NCBI RefSeq assembly: GCF_003574425.1
Contig: NZ_QLIU01000032.1
Span: 1 to 55,256 of the forward strand
DNA length: 55,256 nucleotides
Direction: 5' to 3'
DNA from: Cysteiniphilum halobium
GTDB lineage: Bacteria; Pseudomonadota; Gammaproteobacteria; Francisellales; Francisellaceae
The notes under the pieces are model-generated. The model saw only the letters and a list, made by a program, of their open reading frames with translations. It was not told the DNA's origin and searched no databases. Shown one piece after another: positions 17,739 through 27,257 of this stretch. Numbering within the stretch: the stretch's first letter is position 1; every line of letters begins with the position of its first letter. The position numbers were made by a program, and so were the translations under genes.

Positions 17739-20339
17739 ATGAAAGCAGAGAAGTTTACCCATAAGTTACAAGAGGCACTAACTGAGGCGCAGAGTTTAGC
17801 CATTAGCAAGAGTCACACGATGCTTGAGCCTATTCATGTGTTAAAAGCATTGTTGGATCAAGAAGGTGGAATGATTGCGTCAATTATCACTCAAGCAGGG
17901 GGAGATTTATCAAATCTTAATAGTGAGTTAAATAACGCCTTAAATGCTTTAGCTACAAGCAGTGCAGCAAGCCAAATCGGTGCGTCAAATAACTTAATTA
18001 AAATACTGCAGCAAATGGAGAAACTTGCCAGTGAAAAGCAGGATGAGTTTATTTCAAGCGATTTATTTTTAATTGCAGGATTTACTGATGGTGCGATTAG
18101 CAAGATATTTAAAGCTGCTGGCCTATCAAAAGAAAATCTTACGCAAGCTGTGGATAAGGTCAGAGGTGGGGCACGTGTTGAGAGTCAAAATGCCGAAGAT
18201 ATGCAAGGTGCGTTAAAGAAATATACCATTGATCTAACCGAAAGAGCGCGTCAAGGTAAGATCGATCCGGTGATAGGGCGCGACGATGAGATTAGACGCA
18301 CGATCCAAGTACTGCAACGTCGCACTAAAAACAACCCAGTATTAATTGGTCGCCCAGGTGTTGGTAAAACAGCAATTGTTGAAGGTCTAGCACAACGCAT
18401 TGTCAATAATGAAGTGCCTGAAGGCGTTCGTAATAAGCGTATTTTATCTTTGGATTTGGGTGCGCTACTAGCAGGTGCCAAATTTCGAGGAGATTTTGAA
18501 GAGCGTTTGAAATCCGTACTCAAAGAATTATCCAAACAAGAAGGTAGTGTGATTTTATTTATTGATGAGTTGCACACTATGGTTGGGGCAGGTAAAGCTG
18601 AAGGTTCAATGGATGCTGGTAATATGTTAAAACCTGCTTTGGCGCGTGGTGAGCTAAGATGCGTGGGTGCGACAACTTTAGATGAATATCGTGAAAATGT
18701 TGAAAAAGATCCAGCACTTGAGCGTAGATTTCAAAAGGTATTGATTGATGAGCCAACAGTAGAAGATACGATTGCAATTTTGCGCGGACTAAAAGAGCGT
18801 TATGAAGTGCATCATGGCGTGGATATTACTGATCCAGCCATTGTTGCTGCAGCAACCCTATCACATCGCTATATTACCGATAGGCAATTGCCGGATAAAG
18901 CCATTGACTTAATGGATGAAGCGGCAAGTCAAATCCGCATGGAGATCGATTCACGTCCTGAAGAAATGGAGAAATTATATCGCCGTATTATTCAGCTGAA
19001 AATGCAGCGCGAACAGCTAAAAAAAGAAAAGGATGATGCTACTAAAAAGCGGTTGGATGTTTTAGAAGAAGAAATTAGAAGCTTAGAGAAAGAGTATTCT
19101 GGGTTTGAAGAAATCTGGAAATCAGAAAAAGCACAAATGCAAGGCTCACAAAAGTTAAAAGAGCAATTGGATCAGGCTAAAATTGAGCTTGATGCAGCTA
19201 AGCGAGTCGGTGATTTATCGAAAATGGCAGAATTGCAATATGGACTTATCCCGCAGTTAGAAGAGCAGATCAAAGCACTTGCTAGTGCCGATCCGATTAA
19301 AACGAAATTGGTGCGCACACAGGTCACTGAAAATGAGATTGCTGAGGTGGTATCTAAATCAACTGGCATTCCAGTCAATAAAATGATGGAAGGTGAGCGT
19401 GAGAAGTTATTACATATGGAAGACTTCTTAGGTAAACGTGTTATTGGTCAAAAAGAGGCTATTGTCGCTGTGTCAAATGCCGTTCGCCGCGCACGTTCTG
19501 GTTTATCTGACCCTAATCGTCCAACAGGATCGTTTTTATTTTTGGGTCCAACTGGTGTGGGTAAGACTGAGCTGACTAAAGCGTTAGCTGAGTTTATGTT
19601 TGATAGCGAAGATGCGATGCTTAGAATCGACATGTCAGAATACATGGAAAAGCACTCTGTGGCACGCTTAATTGGTGCACCTCCAGGCTATGTTGGCTAT
19701 GAGCAAGGTGGTTATTTAACTGAGCATGTAAGACGCAAACCTTATTCAGTGATTTTGTTGGATGAAGTTGAAAAAGCACATCCAGATGTTTTTAATATTC
19801 TATTACAAATTTTAGATGATGGGCGTTTGACTGATAGCCAAGGGCGTACGGTTGATTTTAAAAACACCGTGTTAATTATGACTTCAAACTTAGGTTCACA
19901 GTTGATTCAAGAAAAACTCCATAGTGAAGGGTATAACCAAGTCAAGGAACAAGTTTTACAGATTGTCTTGCAACACTTTAGACCGGAGTTTATCAATCGT
20001 ATTGATGAAACCGTTGTCTTTGAGCCATTAGATAAAGAGATGATCAAACAAATTGCTGAAATTCAAATCAATCGTGTGCGTAAGCGTTTGCATGAGCGTG
20101 ATTTGACATTAACAATTTCAGCAGTAGCAATGGATGAACTAGCAGATCACGGTTTTGATCCGGTATTTGGTGCAAGACCATTGAAACGTGCGATTCAGCA
20201 ATATATTGAAAATCCGTTAGCAACCTATCTCTTAGAGGGACGTTATGTGCCAGGTGATGCTATTCAAGTGACCAGTGAGAATGATAGTTTTGTTTTTTCT
20301 AAAAAAGATGCAACAGTGACGGAAGATATGGATAAGTAA
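17739..20339 (+). CDS. clpB: ClpB disaggregase chaperone
   Basis: 866 residues, full length. With DnaK/DnaJ/GrpE it pulls polypeptides out of aggregates in the cytoplasm. Domain order: the N-terminal double Clp repeat (1-145), AAA+ module 1 with Walker [14 protein letters not shown] near residue 205, the coiled-coil middle domain (~410-520, Glu/Lys-rich, [18 protein letters not shown]), and AAA+ module 2 with [13 protein letters not shown] near 606. The pore loop GYVGYEQGG and the C-terminal D2-small domain ([20 protein letters not shown]) are intact. There is no ClpP-docking IGF/IGL loop, as expected for ClpB rather than ClpA/ClpC. An AAGGAA site precedes ATG 17739. Heat-shock regulation is suggested by the upstream sigma32-like boxes. 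Confidence 0.97.
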   Translation: MKAEKFTHKLQEALTEAQSLAISKSHTMLEPIHVLKALLDQEGGMIASIITQAGGDLSNLNSELNNALNALATSSAASQIGASNNLIKILQQMEKLASEKQDEFISSDLFLIAGFTDGAISKIFKAAGLSKENLTQAVDKVRGGARVESQNAEDMQGALKKYTIDLTERARQGKIDPVIGRDDEIRRTIQVLQRRTKNNPVLIGRPGVGKTAIVEGLAQRIVNNEVPEGVRNKRILSLDLGALLAGAKFRGDFEERLKSVLKELSKQEGSVILFIDELHTMVGAGKAEGSMDAGNMLKPALARGELRCVGATTLDEYRENVEKDPALERRFQKVLIDEPTVEDTIAILRGLKERYEVHHGVDITDPAIVAAATLSHRYITDRQLPDKAIDLMDEAASQIRMEIDSRPEEMEKLYRRIIQLKMQREQLKKEKDDATKKRLDVLEEEIRSLEKEYSGFEEIWKSEKAQMQGSQKLKEQLDQAKIELDAAKRVGDLSKMAELQYGLIPQLEEQIKALASADPIKTKLVRTQVTENEIAEVVSKSTGIPVNKMMEGEREKLLHMEDFLGKRVIGQKEAIVAVSNAVRRARSGLSDPNRPTGSFLFLGPTGVGKTELTKALAEFMFDSEDAMLRIDMSEYMEKHSVARLIGAPPGYVGYEQGGYLTEHVRRKPYSVILLDEVEKAHPDVFNILLQILDDGRLTDSQGRTVDFKNTVLIMTSNLGSQLIQEKLHSEGYNQVKEQVLQIVLQHFRPEFINRIDETVVFEPLDKEMIKQIAEIQINRVRKRLHERDLTLTISAVAMDELADHGFDPVFGARPLKRAIQQYIENPLATYLLEGRYVPGDAIQVTSENDSFVFSKKDATVTEDMDK

Positions 20340-20439
20340 ATGAATCAGAAAAAAAATAGTTGTTATTACAGGTGCTAATAAAGGCATTGGACTTGAATTT
20401 GTGAAGTTTTATCAAAAAGCAGGTTGGCGCATTTTCTGA
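20340..20439 (+). pseudogene. Relic of a short-chain dehydrogenase N-terminus
   Basis: ATG 20340 overlaps the last base of the clpB stop and soon runs into a run of eight A. Shifting frame there gives KIVVITGANKGIGLEFVK, then FYQKAGWRIF and a stop. TGANKGIG is the TGxxxGIG NAD(P)-binding glycine motif of short-chain dehydrogenases (family length ~240 residues), so only about 30 codons survive. A homopolymer slip plus loss of the 3' part is the simplest history. The relic ends in the promoter region of the next gene. Confidence 0.7.
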
Positions 20440-20475
20440 TATAATCAGCAGCATATTTATTTAATTAATGTAGTT

Positions 20476-21246
20476 ATGTCATTACAACGTATATTATCTC
20501 TGGGATTGCTATTGAGTATTGCTATGATGTCATTTGCTACCCCATGGCAGTTGCAGCAAAAAAAATCTGTCGATATTGTGCCAGAAAAAGTGCATTTTTA
20601 TAACTTTGGAGCATTTAAAAAAAAGCATTTCCCGCTAGTTATTGATGTGGTGTTATTAGATAACGGTTCATATAAAGCAGGACTTACAATTCAATCACAA
20701 AATAATATCCAAAGTGTACTTGATATTGCAACTCAAAAAGATGCATTTTTGGCGACTAATGGTGGCTTTTATCAAGAGGGATTTCTGGTGAATGGACTCT
20801 TAATTGATCAAAGTAAACTACGTTTACCATTAGTTAATAATACTTTATTATCCTCGATAATTACAATTGATCAGCGTGGTCAGGTCAATATTTTAGATAA
20901 AAATCAAAAATATCATAACGCGTATTATGCTTTTCAAGTAGGACCTATTTTGCTTAAAGATAATCTAGTACAAAAAGTAGATGATAACAAAATTGCTAAA
21001 CGCATTGTCTATGCACAAACAAGTTCAAAACTTATGGTGATTTATATTGATAGTACAACCTTACAACAGGCGGCATATATTGTTAAAGCGCTTGCCAGTT
21101 ATTTTAAGATTAATATCAAGCGTGCAGTAAATTTTGATGGTGGTAAAGCAGGGGCTTTTATCTTGCGTAAATACGTGACACCAGTAATATATCCGGAATA
21201 TAGCTCTGTGAAAAGTATTATTTATTTTATTTTAAAGGAGAAATAA
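20476..21246 (+). CDS. Secreted phosphodiester glycosidase-like protein (NAGPA/YigE family)
   Basis: 256 residues. An N-terminal signal peptide (about 1-22, RILSLGLLLSIAMMSFA) predicts export. ATNGGFYQEGFLVNGLLID and, near the C-terminus, NFDGGKAGAFI are the conserved blocks of the NAGPA domain (phosphodiester glycosidase; human uncovering enzyme, E. coli YigE). The domain removes sugar residues linked through phosphodiesters, so the bacterial protein may act on envelope polysaccharide or teichoic-like material; no substrate is known for this branch. It is preceded by the dehydrogenase relic, with a TATAAT at 20440-20445. It is followed by a 288-nt gap with no visible gene. Confidence 0.75.
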   Translation: MSLQRILSLGLLLSIAMMSFATPWQLQQKKSVDIVPEKVHFYNFGAFKKKHFPLVIDVVLLDNGSYKAGLTIQSQNNIQSVLDIATQKDAFLATNGGFYQEGFLVNGLLIDQSKLRLPLVNNTLLSSIITIDQRGQVNILDKNQKYHNAYYAFQVGPILLKDNLVQKVDDNKIAKRIVYAQTSSKLMVIYIDSTTLQQAAYIVKALASYFKINIKRAVNFDGGKAGAFILRKYVTPVIYPEYSSVKSIIYFILKEK

Positions 21247-21534
21247 ATAGTTAGATTAATGATGATTTTTAACTATCATTTTGCCTTCCTAAGCCACTCT
21301 TTATTAGATAATATTAATGCTTGCAATGAGCAATACTTATAATTAGACTCATTGATCTAAGGGTAAATAAACTTCAAGATATAATAGTGTATTTGTTTTA
21401 TTTAATATTATTAATTTATGTATTTTTTGGGGTGTATTTATTTCATGTTATGCTAAGTGCTTTAAGTCATATAGTCTTTGCAGATTATTTTGCAAGTATA
21501 CTTACTATTTACTGATATTGGGGGAGAAAAAAGA

Positions 21535-22794
21535 GTGGAAAATGAAAATACCAGTATGAAAAAATTTTTCAAGGCATCCATTGGCAATATCATCGAGTGG
21601 TATGATTTTAGTTTATTTGCATTCTACTCGGTTGCTATTGGTGCTGCTTTGTTTCCAAAAAGTAGTAGCGTTATTACTTCAGTGGTAGAGGTGTTTTTTG
21701 TCTTTGGTATAGGCTTTTTGGCAAGGCCCATTGGTGGTTTTTTGCTTGGGAAGTTTGGTGATAAGTATGGTCAATATCTTGCTGTTAATATTGCCGTTTA
21801 TGGTATGGCGTTGTGTTCATTACTCATTGCCTTTATCCCTCAATATCAGCACATTGGAATGTTATCAATAATCATTTTGGTGCTGCTGCGCCTAGGGCAA
21901 GGATTTTGTGCGGGAGGACAGTTTTCCGGTTTATTATCACTTGTAACAAAAACCTCAAACAGCAGACGATCATTCTTAGCAAATATGGCATATACCGTCT
22001 CAACAATGGGCTTTTTGCTAGCAGCTTTAACTGGTTATCTTTTAACGATTATTGTGCCAAAGAGTATGAGTCCTGAGTTGTGGCGTATTGCTTTTGTTAT
22101 TAGTGGTTTATTGGGTGTTTTCTTTCATTTCTTTGGCGTAGATAAAGATGATTTAAAACGAATGCCTTCTAAGCATAAGATACAAACAAAACTGCATTCA
22201 TTTGGCTTGATAGAGTTAATCACAACACAATACCGAGCATTGATCGGTGTTACGGTGTTATCAGCTTACTCAGGATGTATGTATTTCTTTTCATTTAGTT
22301 ATTTTTATACTTATTTAACACTTAATCTAAAATTCAACAGTGCAACTGCTTACCATATAAGTATTGCGCAAATTAGTATTGCCTGCTTACTTTACCCTGT
22401 GGCAGGGGCAATTGCCGATCGATGTGGTAAGCAACGTATGGCGTTTTTTGGCATGATTTTGACGCTAATTGCTGTGACATTACTTATTCACACTACTAAT
22501 CCTTGGCTGGTATTGCTGTATAGTGTATTACTCGTATTTGCGCATGCGCTTATTATCAGTGGCGTGGCATGTGTTTCAGCTGAAGTTTTCTTTCCTAAGT
22601 GGCGTATGACAGGTAGTGCAATTTCCTGGAATATTGGTGCTGGAATAGCCGGTTTTTTCCCGATGATTAGTGCAAGCTTTTTAAGTGGTCACAGTAACTC
22701 AGCATTAATTTGGTTAGTAGTATTTGTCATCCTCTTTGGTGTTATTGGGCATGGTTTTATAAGAATATGCAAAGGCTATTTACAAATTACATAA
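21535..22794 (+). CDS. MFS transporter of the metabolite:proton symporter (MHS) type
   Basis: 419 residues from GTG 21535, selected because GGGGGAGA lies 7 nt upstream. The frame runs back to 21478 without a site, and ATG 21556 lacks one too. The start of helix 1, IGNIIEWYDFSLFAFYS, is the signature of the MHS family (ProP, KgtP, ShiA, CitA relatives). The loop 2-3 motif appears as RPIGGFLLGKFGDKYG. Twelve hydrophobic segments are recognisable. Family members import organic acids, betaines or amino acids with protons. The lyase homologue begins 19 nt downstream, so the pair is likely co-transcribed and the carrier may supply that protein's ligand. Confidence 0.87.
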   Translation: MENENTSMKKFFKASIGNIIEWYDFSLFAFYSVAIGAALFPKSSSVITSVVEVFFVFGIGFLARPIGGFLLGKFGDKYGQYLAVNIAVYGMALCSLLIAFIPQYQHIGMLSIIILVLLRLGQGFCAGGQFSGLLSLVTKTSNSRRSFLANMAYTVSTMGFLLAALTGYLLTIIVPKSMSPELWRIAFVISGLLGVFFHFFGVDKDDLKRMPSKHKIQTKLHSFGLIELITTQYRALIGVTVLSAYSGCMYFFSFSYFYTYLTLNLKFNSATAYHISIAQISIACLLYPVAGAIADRCGKQRMAFFGMILTLIAVTLLIHTTNPWLVLLYSVLLVFAHALIISGVACVSAEVFFPKWRMTGSAISWNIGAGIAGFFPMISASFLSGHSNSALIWLVVFVILFGVIGHGFIRICKGYLQIT

Positions 22795-22813
22795 GAGTAC
22801 TAAGGGGGAATGA

Positions 22814-24349
22814 ATGTCAATAGGTATAAAGATGCAAACACTAATCCTAAGTGATGATAAAATAACCATTGAAAACATTGTTAAAGTTGCTTATGGCAAA
22901 TTGATCGTGTGCCTGTCCGAAGAAGTAAAGAAAAGGATTAACCAATCATATCAGGATAAATGTAGTTTACTTGCTGAGGGTGTTGCGATGTATGGTGCCA
23001 ATACAGGCGTTGGTGCAAACTTTACGATTGCGGTAGATCTAGCACAATCTGAGGATATGCAGTATAAACTCATTAAAAGTCATGCTTGTGGTGTTGGTAA
23101 AGCACTTGAGCCAGAGATGGTCAGAGCAATTGTTTTTACAATGATTTGTAATTTATGTCATGGGTTTTCTGGTATTAGGCTAAAAGTTATTGAAAAGTTA
23201 ATTGAGTTATTAAATAAAGGCATTATGCCCTATGTTCCTGCTGACGGATCTTTGGGGTACTTATCCTTTCAGGCACATATTGCACTGTTATTAATTGGGT
23301 TGGGTAAAACGATTGACAATCAGGGTTGTCTTATTGATGGTGTAGAGGATAGTTATCAGTTTTCATCAATCAAGCTTGAGGCTAAAGAAGCATTATCTTT
23401 ACTCAGTGGTACGGTAGATATTGCAGCATTGGCAGCATTGGCAGTTTATAAGGCTGAACATATCATAAAACATGCAGATGCAATTTCATTACTTACAGCA
23501 ACAGCTTTACGTGTCAATCCAATGGCGTTTTCTTCTGAAATTATTAAATATAAGAAACACATTGGTGTGGTAACAACAGTAAATAATATTCAAGCATTGC
23601 GACAAGGCGCTGATGATTCTCAGGAAGAATATGCTTTACAGGCATCATTAAGTTTGCGTGCTATTCCACAGGTGCACGGTGCAATTAAAGATGGTATTGC
23701 ACATATCCGAAATTTAGTCGAACAGGAGTTAAAAAGTGCAACGGATAATCCTTTAATTATCCGTCAAAATGAAGGGGTATCCGTACTGTCAAGTGCAAAT
23801 CCTCATGGACAATCTTTGGCATTTGCAGCGGATTATCTTTGCATATTAATGTCTGAATTATCAAGCATTAGTGAAAGGCGTACGTATCGATGTTTATCTC
23901 AGCATCTTAGTCATTTACCTGCTTTTCTGGTACAGCATCCAGGTGTCAACTCAGGCTATATGATTACACAATATGTCAGTGCAGATTTGGTAGCTAAAAA
24001 TAAAGTATTATCACATCCGGCCTCAGTTGATTCTATTGTTACTTGTGCAGGTCAAGAGGATCATGTGAGTATGGGAGCGCATGCCGCACAAAAAAGTCTG
24101 CAAGTGATTAACAATACACTTTCTGTATTAGCAATAGAATGGTTAGTGGCATCCCAAGCATTTGATATGGCAGTTTGTAAAGCTATTGGGCTAGGTGTTT
24201 CAATCACACAAGCCGTATTACGTGAAAAAGTCTCATTTCTGGATGAGGATAGAGAGCATTATCTAGATATTGCTAGGATATCTACTTTGATTGAATCGGG
24301 TGCTCTTTTGGATCGACTTCAATTAAACAACATTCACTTGCAAGCTTGA
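22814..24349 (+). CDS. Histidine/aromatic ammonia-lyase homologue lacking the MIO cofactor triad
   Basis: 511 residues, the length of HutH. ATG 22814 follows AAGGGGG by about 6 nt. Overall homology to the HutH/PAL superfamily is clear: YGANTGVG (Tyr53 region of Pseudomonas HutH), SHACGVGKAL (His83), SLSLRAIPQVHG (Arg283), ANPHGQSLAFAADYL and QEDHVSMGAHAA (Glu414). The cofactor site is not conserved. Where HutH has GSVGASGDLAPLAH, this protein reads GSLGYLSFQAH (residues ~145-155), so the Ala-Ser-Gly that cyclises into MIO is absent and the segment is three residues shorter. Asn195 (INGT) is Ser (LSGT), Tyr280 (PYSLR) is Leu (SLSLR) and Phe329 (NFHG) is Pro (NPHG). Ordinary MIO-dependent deamination therefore looks impossible. 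It may use other chemistry, act as a binder, or pair with a second subunit. The frame is intact throughout, so decay is unlikely. Confidence 0.8.
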   Translation: MSIGIKMQTLILSDDKITIENIVKVAYGKLIVCLSEEVKKRINQSYQDKCSLLAEGVAMYGANTGVGANFTIAVDLAQSEDMQYKLIKSHACGVGKALEPEMVRAIVFTMICNLCHGFSGIRLKVIEKLIELLNKGIMPYVPADGSLGYLSFQAHIALLLIGLGKTIDNQGCLIDGVEDSYQFSSIKLEAKEALSLLSGTVDIAALAALAVYKAEHIIKHADAISLLTATALRVNPMAFSSEIIKYKKHIGVVTTVNNIQALRQGADDSQEEYALQASLSLRAIPQVHGAIKDGIAHIRNLVEQELKSATDNPLIIRQNEGVSVLSSANPHGQSLAFAADYLCILMSELSSISERRTYRCLSQHLSHLPAFLVQHPGVNSGYMITQYVSADLVAKNKVLSHPASVDSIVTCAGQEDHVSMGAHAAQKSLQVINNTLSVLAIEWLVASQAFDMAVCKAIGLGVSITQAVLREKVSFLDEDREHYLDIARISTLIESGALLDRLQLNNIHLQA

Positions 24350-24598
24350 GATTAACTTAAATGCTATATCGAGCCTGCGTTATAAATATAGTCATTCTAA
24401 TAAATACCCATATATCTTTAATCTATATCAGTAATAGGTTATCAAAATCACGGTTGATCGGTTATATACTGGAATGACTATAATTGGTGAGATAATGAAA
24501 AACAGGCATAGTTGCTTGGAAATATTGAATACCCATTGAGATGGCAATAACATTATGATAGAGTTAGCGAATTCACAATAGTTGCTGAGTTAAGTTTA

Positions 24599-25423
24599 AT
24601 GGATTTAGTATTCTCTGAGTTAGGTAAAAAATCTGAATATAAAACACAATACGATGCGAGTTTATTATTTCCTATTCCACGTTCAATAAAGCGTGATGAG
24701 TTAGGCATAAAGGGAGTTCCTGAGTTTAAAGGAGTTGATGTTTGGACGGGCTTTGAAATCTCATGGCTTAATATGAAGGGCAAACCACAAGTGCGCATCG
24801 CAGTATTTGAAATTGATGCGCTTTCTGAATGCTTGATTGAGTCAAAAAGTTTTAAGCTGTATTTGAATTCTTTTAATAGTACACGTTTTGCCAGTGATGA
24901 TGAAGTTATTGAAATTATGCAACATGACCTAACCCAAGCTACCAATGGGGTGGTATCTGTTAAATTGTATTCATTACGAGATTACCCTTGTTATATTACT
25001 AATCAATTTAAGGCAGAGTCAATTGATGAGCTTGATATTGAAATCAATGAATATATGACCAACCCTAAATTTTTAATGGCAGATCATACTACCAAGGTGC
25101 ATGAGCGCTTAAGTAGTGATTTGCTTAAATCAAATTGTTTGGTTACATTTCAACCTGATTGGGGCAGTGTGTTGATTGACTACCAAGGTGGCAGAATTGA
25201 CCGTGAAGGTTTGCTAAAATACCTTGTTTCTTTCCGTGATCATAATGAATTTCATGAGCAATGCGTTGAGCGTATTTATACTGATATTATGCATTATTGC
25301 CAACCAGAAAAATTGTGTGTTTATGCACGCTATACACGCCGCGGTGGTTTGGATATTAATCCAATACGTGCAAACTTTACGTTTGATGCTCAGCAAAAAC
25401 AGATGCGTCTAGCACGCCAATAA
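24599..25423 (+). CDS. queF: NADPH-dependent preQ0 (7-cyano-7-deazaguanine) reductase
   Basis: 274 residues, the long two-domain QueF of gammaproteobacteria. It reduces preQ0 to preQ1 in the queuosine tRNA modification pathway. Visible signatures: ESKSFKLYLNSF (the QueF NADPH motif), LLKSNCLVTFQPDWGS with the catalytic Cys near residue 180, SFRDHNEFHEQCVERIY with the substrate-binding Glu, and YTRRGGLDINPIR. The N-terminus (LGKKSEYKTQYDASLLFPIPRS) aligns with full-length homologues, supporting ATG 24599 although no strong ribosome site precedes it. The next gene, 18 nt on, encodes a queuosine-precursor carrier, a direct functional match. The 249-nt upstream gap shows no preQ1 riboswitch I can recognise. 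Confidence 0.96.
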   Translation: MDLVFSELGKKSEYKTQYDASLLFPIPRSIKRDELGIKGVPEFKGVDVWTGFEISWLNMKGKPQVRIAVFEIDALSECLIESKSFKLYLNSFNSTRFASDDEVIEIMQHDLTQATNGVVSVKLYSLRDYPCYITNQFKAESIDELDIEINEYMTNPKFLMADHTTKVHERLSSDLLKSNCLVTFQPDWGSVLIDYQGGRIDREGLLKYLVSFRDHNEFHEQCVERIYTDIMHYCQPEKLCVYARYTRRGGLDINPIRANFTFDAQQKQMRLARQ

Positions 25424-25441
25424 TATTATTTGGTATTTTCA

Positions 25442-26431
25442 ATGGAGAAGTATCATTACCGTGTTAGCCATATAAACCCTAACACTTTCATGATCGAATT
25501 TTACGATACATTAACTAAAAAAAGTGTTAGCCAATTGGCTAGTAAACTTAATGCAGATGATATTATAGACTTGTTTTCGGAAAGTGATCAGCGCATAATT
25601 GCATTTAACGCTGGTAGAGAAGATAGCCTATTTGGAAAAATTAAAAAAAATATTAAGCTTTCAGCTCTTGAAGAAAAAAAATACGTTTTTCTTATCTTTG
25701 TCTCCTTGTATACGGTAATATTTTTTACTTCAAATATCTCAGGTTCTACACTAATTTCCTTGGGAAGTATTTCGGGGGTTACATTTATAGCCCCTGCTGC
25801 AATTTTTATTTATGCATTTACATTTCTAATTGACTCATTATTGACTGAAATATATGGTTTTTCGATTGTTCGACGGATATATTCAATAGTTGCAATGACT
25901 TCATTAGTTGCAGTTATTGCTTTGGCTATATTAGCGATCTTACCGGCAGTAGGAGGGCGTAACTATATTTATGAACTTATTTTTTCGGGAGCTAATATAC
26001 TTAGAACTTTTATTGTTTCATTTGCCAGTTTCATTATTGCTGAATATATCAATACAAATATTATAGCCAGATTGAAATATTATTCGCGTAAAAAGCATGG
26101 TATGGATCATACTCGCGAGCGCAGGCGAATAATGAGTCGTTTTATTATAGCGACCTCAATAGGGACTTTGATTGATAGCATTATTTTTTGTTTCGGCGTA
26201 TTTTTATTTGTGGTACCTATTAAAACTATTTTATTGATTGTCTTGACGCAATATGTTATCAAGCTTACTTATGATATTATTGCATGTATCTTCTCAAGTA
26301 AAATTGCAATGTATATTAAGCGCTTAGAGAAAACCGACATTATAGAGCTGCCAAGCAATAAAATTACCAATATTGTGGGCTTTAAGATTGATTCAGAGCG
26401 GTGTGTGAATGCGTTTAGTGATAAAACTTAA
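25442..26431 (+). CDS. VUT-family queuosine precursor transporter (YhhQ-like) with N-terminal extension
   Basis: 329 residues from ATG 25442 (a TTG at 25430 is also in frame; neither has a strong site). The membrane part from about residue 78 has the VUT/YhhQ features: IDSLLTEIYGFSIVRR near residue 140, FIIAEYINTNIIARLK and SIGTLIDSIIFCFGVF, with six to seven helices. This family imports preQ0/preQ1, and queF lies immediately upstream. The first ~75 residues form a soluble domain (YHYRVSHINPNTFMIEFYD..., SQLASKLNADDIIDLF) that is not part of classical YhhQ (about 220 residues). The 3' end overlaps the convergent regulator gene by 17 bp. Confidence 0.85.
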   Translation: MEKYHYRVSHINPNTFMIEFYDTLTKKSVSQLASKLNADDIIDLFSESDQRIIAFNAGREDSLFGKIKKNIKLSALEEKKYVFLIFVSLYTVIFFTSNISGSTLISLGSISGVTFIAPAAIFIYAFTFLIDSLLTEIYGFSIVRRIYSIVAMTSLVAVIALAILAILPAVGGRNYIYELIFSGANILRTFIVSFASFIIAEYINTNIIARLKYYSRKKHGMDHTRERRRIMSRFIIATSIGTLIDSIIFCFGVFLFVVPIKTILLIVLTQYVIKLTYDIIACIFSSKIAMYIKRLEKTDIIELPSNKITNIVGFKIDSERCVNAFSDKT

Positions 26432-27059
26432 CTTCAACTAAAGCTGCAATAATTTCAGCATCAGGCGCCTCATCATCTAGCGGTATAAGCATATCTTTTT
26501 TGTTAAAAATACCTTGTTTTATTTTCAGGTATAAACCACCATCAATCTGATAAATATTTTGAATCATATAATTACCCTTACTATTGATAATGCAAAGGCT
26601 AGGAAAGGCGATTTCTTCAAGATCTAAGTAATCAAAAATCAAGACATTTCCTGACTGATAGGGTGGTAAGTTTTGATCAAGCTCAATAGCAAAGGCATTT
26701 ATTGATAATTGATTATTCGCAATCTCAGTAACCTTGCTGTCTTCATCTTGATATTTTCCCGTGATAAATCGTGCTAAGTTTTCTTTAGCAATAACTGGAC
26801 ATAGCCGGCTTGATTTATGTGGCTTTTTCACGCTATCCATAAGATTATGGCGGATAAAGTCATCGATGCTGACTTGAAAAAAGTCAGCAAGCATTTTAAT
26901 TGTTTCAATAGATGGGTTTTTGTTCGTTTGGCTTGTGATGTTGTATATAGTCGTTGCTGAACAGCCAACCTGTCTTGCTAGTTCACTAACTGATTTGATA
27001 TCATGCTTGCGCATGAGGTTGAAAATATTATGACTTAATTGTTGTACTATATTTGTCAT
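26415..27059 (-). CDS. XRE-family regulator with S24/LexA-like C-terminal domain
   Basis: 214 residues. ATG 27059 has GGAG about 10 nt upstream and is preferred over the in-frame ATG at 27098. A helix-turn-helix occupies residues ~17-65 (SVSELARQVGCSATTIYNITSQ), close to Cro/C1-type repressors. Residues ~110-210 (INAFAIELDQNLPPYQSGNVLIFDY..., then GNYMIQNIYQIDGGLYLKI) follow the beta-rich fold of S24/LexA C-terminal domains. I do not see a clear Ser-Lys dyad, so it is likely a ligand- or dimer-controlled repressor, not a self-cleaving one. It is convergent with the queuosine carrier and divergent from guaB across a 407-nt gap. Its targets are unknown. No phage genes are present, so it is probably a chromosomal regulator. 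Confidence 0.72.
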   Translation of the reverse strand: MTNIVQQLSHNIFNLMRKHDIKSVSELARQVGCSATTIYNITSQTNKNPSIETIKMLADFFQVSIDDFIRHNLMDSVKKPHKSSRLCPVIAKENLARFITGKYQDEDSKVTEIANNQLSINAFAIELDQNLPPYQSGNVLIFDYLDLEEIAFPSLCIINSKGNYMIQNIYQIDGGLYLKIKQGIFNKKDMLIPLDDEAPDAEIIAALVEVKFYH

Positions 27060-27257
27060 GGTTTCTTTACTCCCAAGTTTCGCTATAAAGTATAGCAAGA
27101 GCTGTAGTTGTTTGTCAGTAGAATAAGTTGATATATAGATAAAAAATTACTTGAATAAGTAAAAATAGGAAAAATTTACTTTACAATAAAAAATTTCAGC
27201 GATAACATAAAAGGAAATTCATGGCTGGGGGCTGATGAGTTGTTTTTAATGAGGGGC

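Noticed and set aside
24350-24598. preQ1 riboswitch ahead of queF
   Set aside because: The context was suggestive, but I found no preQ1-like short stem with an A-rich tail and conserved C-rich loop; only AT-rich sequence is present.
26415-27059. Prophage repressor
   Set aside because: HTH plus S24-like domains can be phage-derived, but no integrase, attachment site or structural gene is nearby; it is flanked by housekeeping genes.
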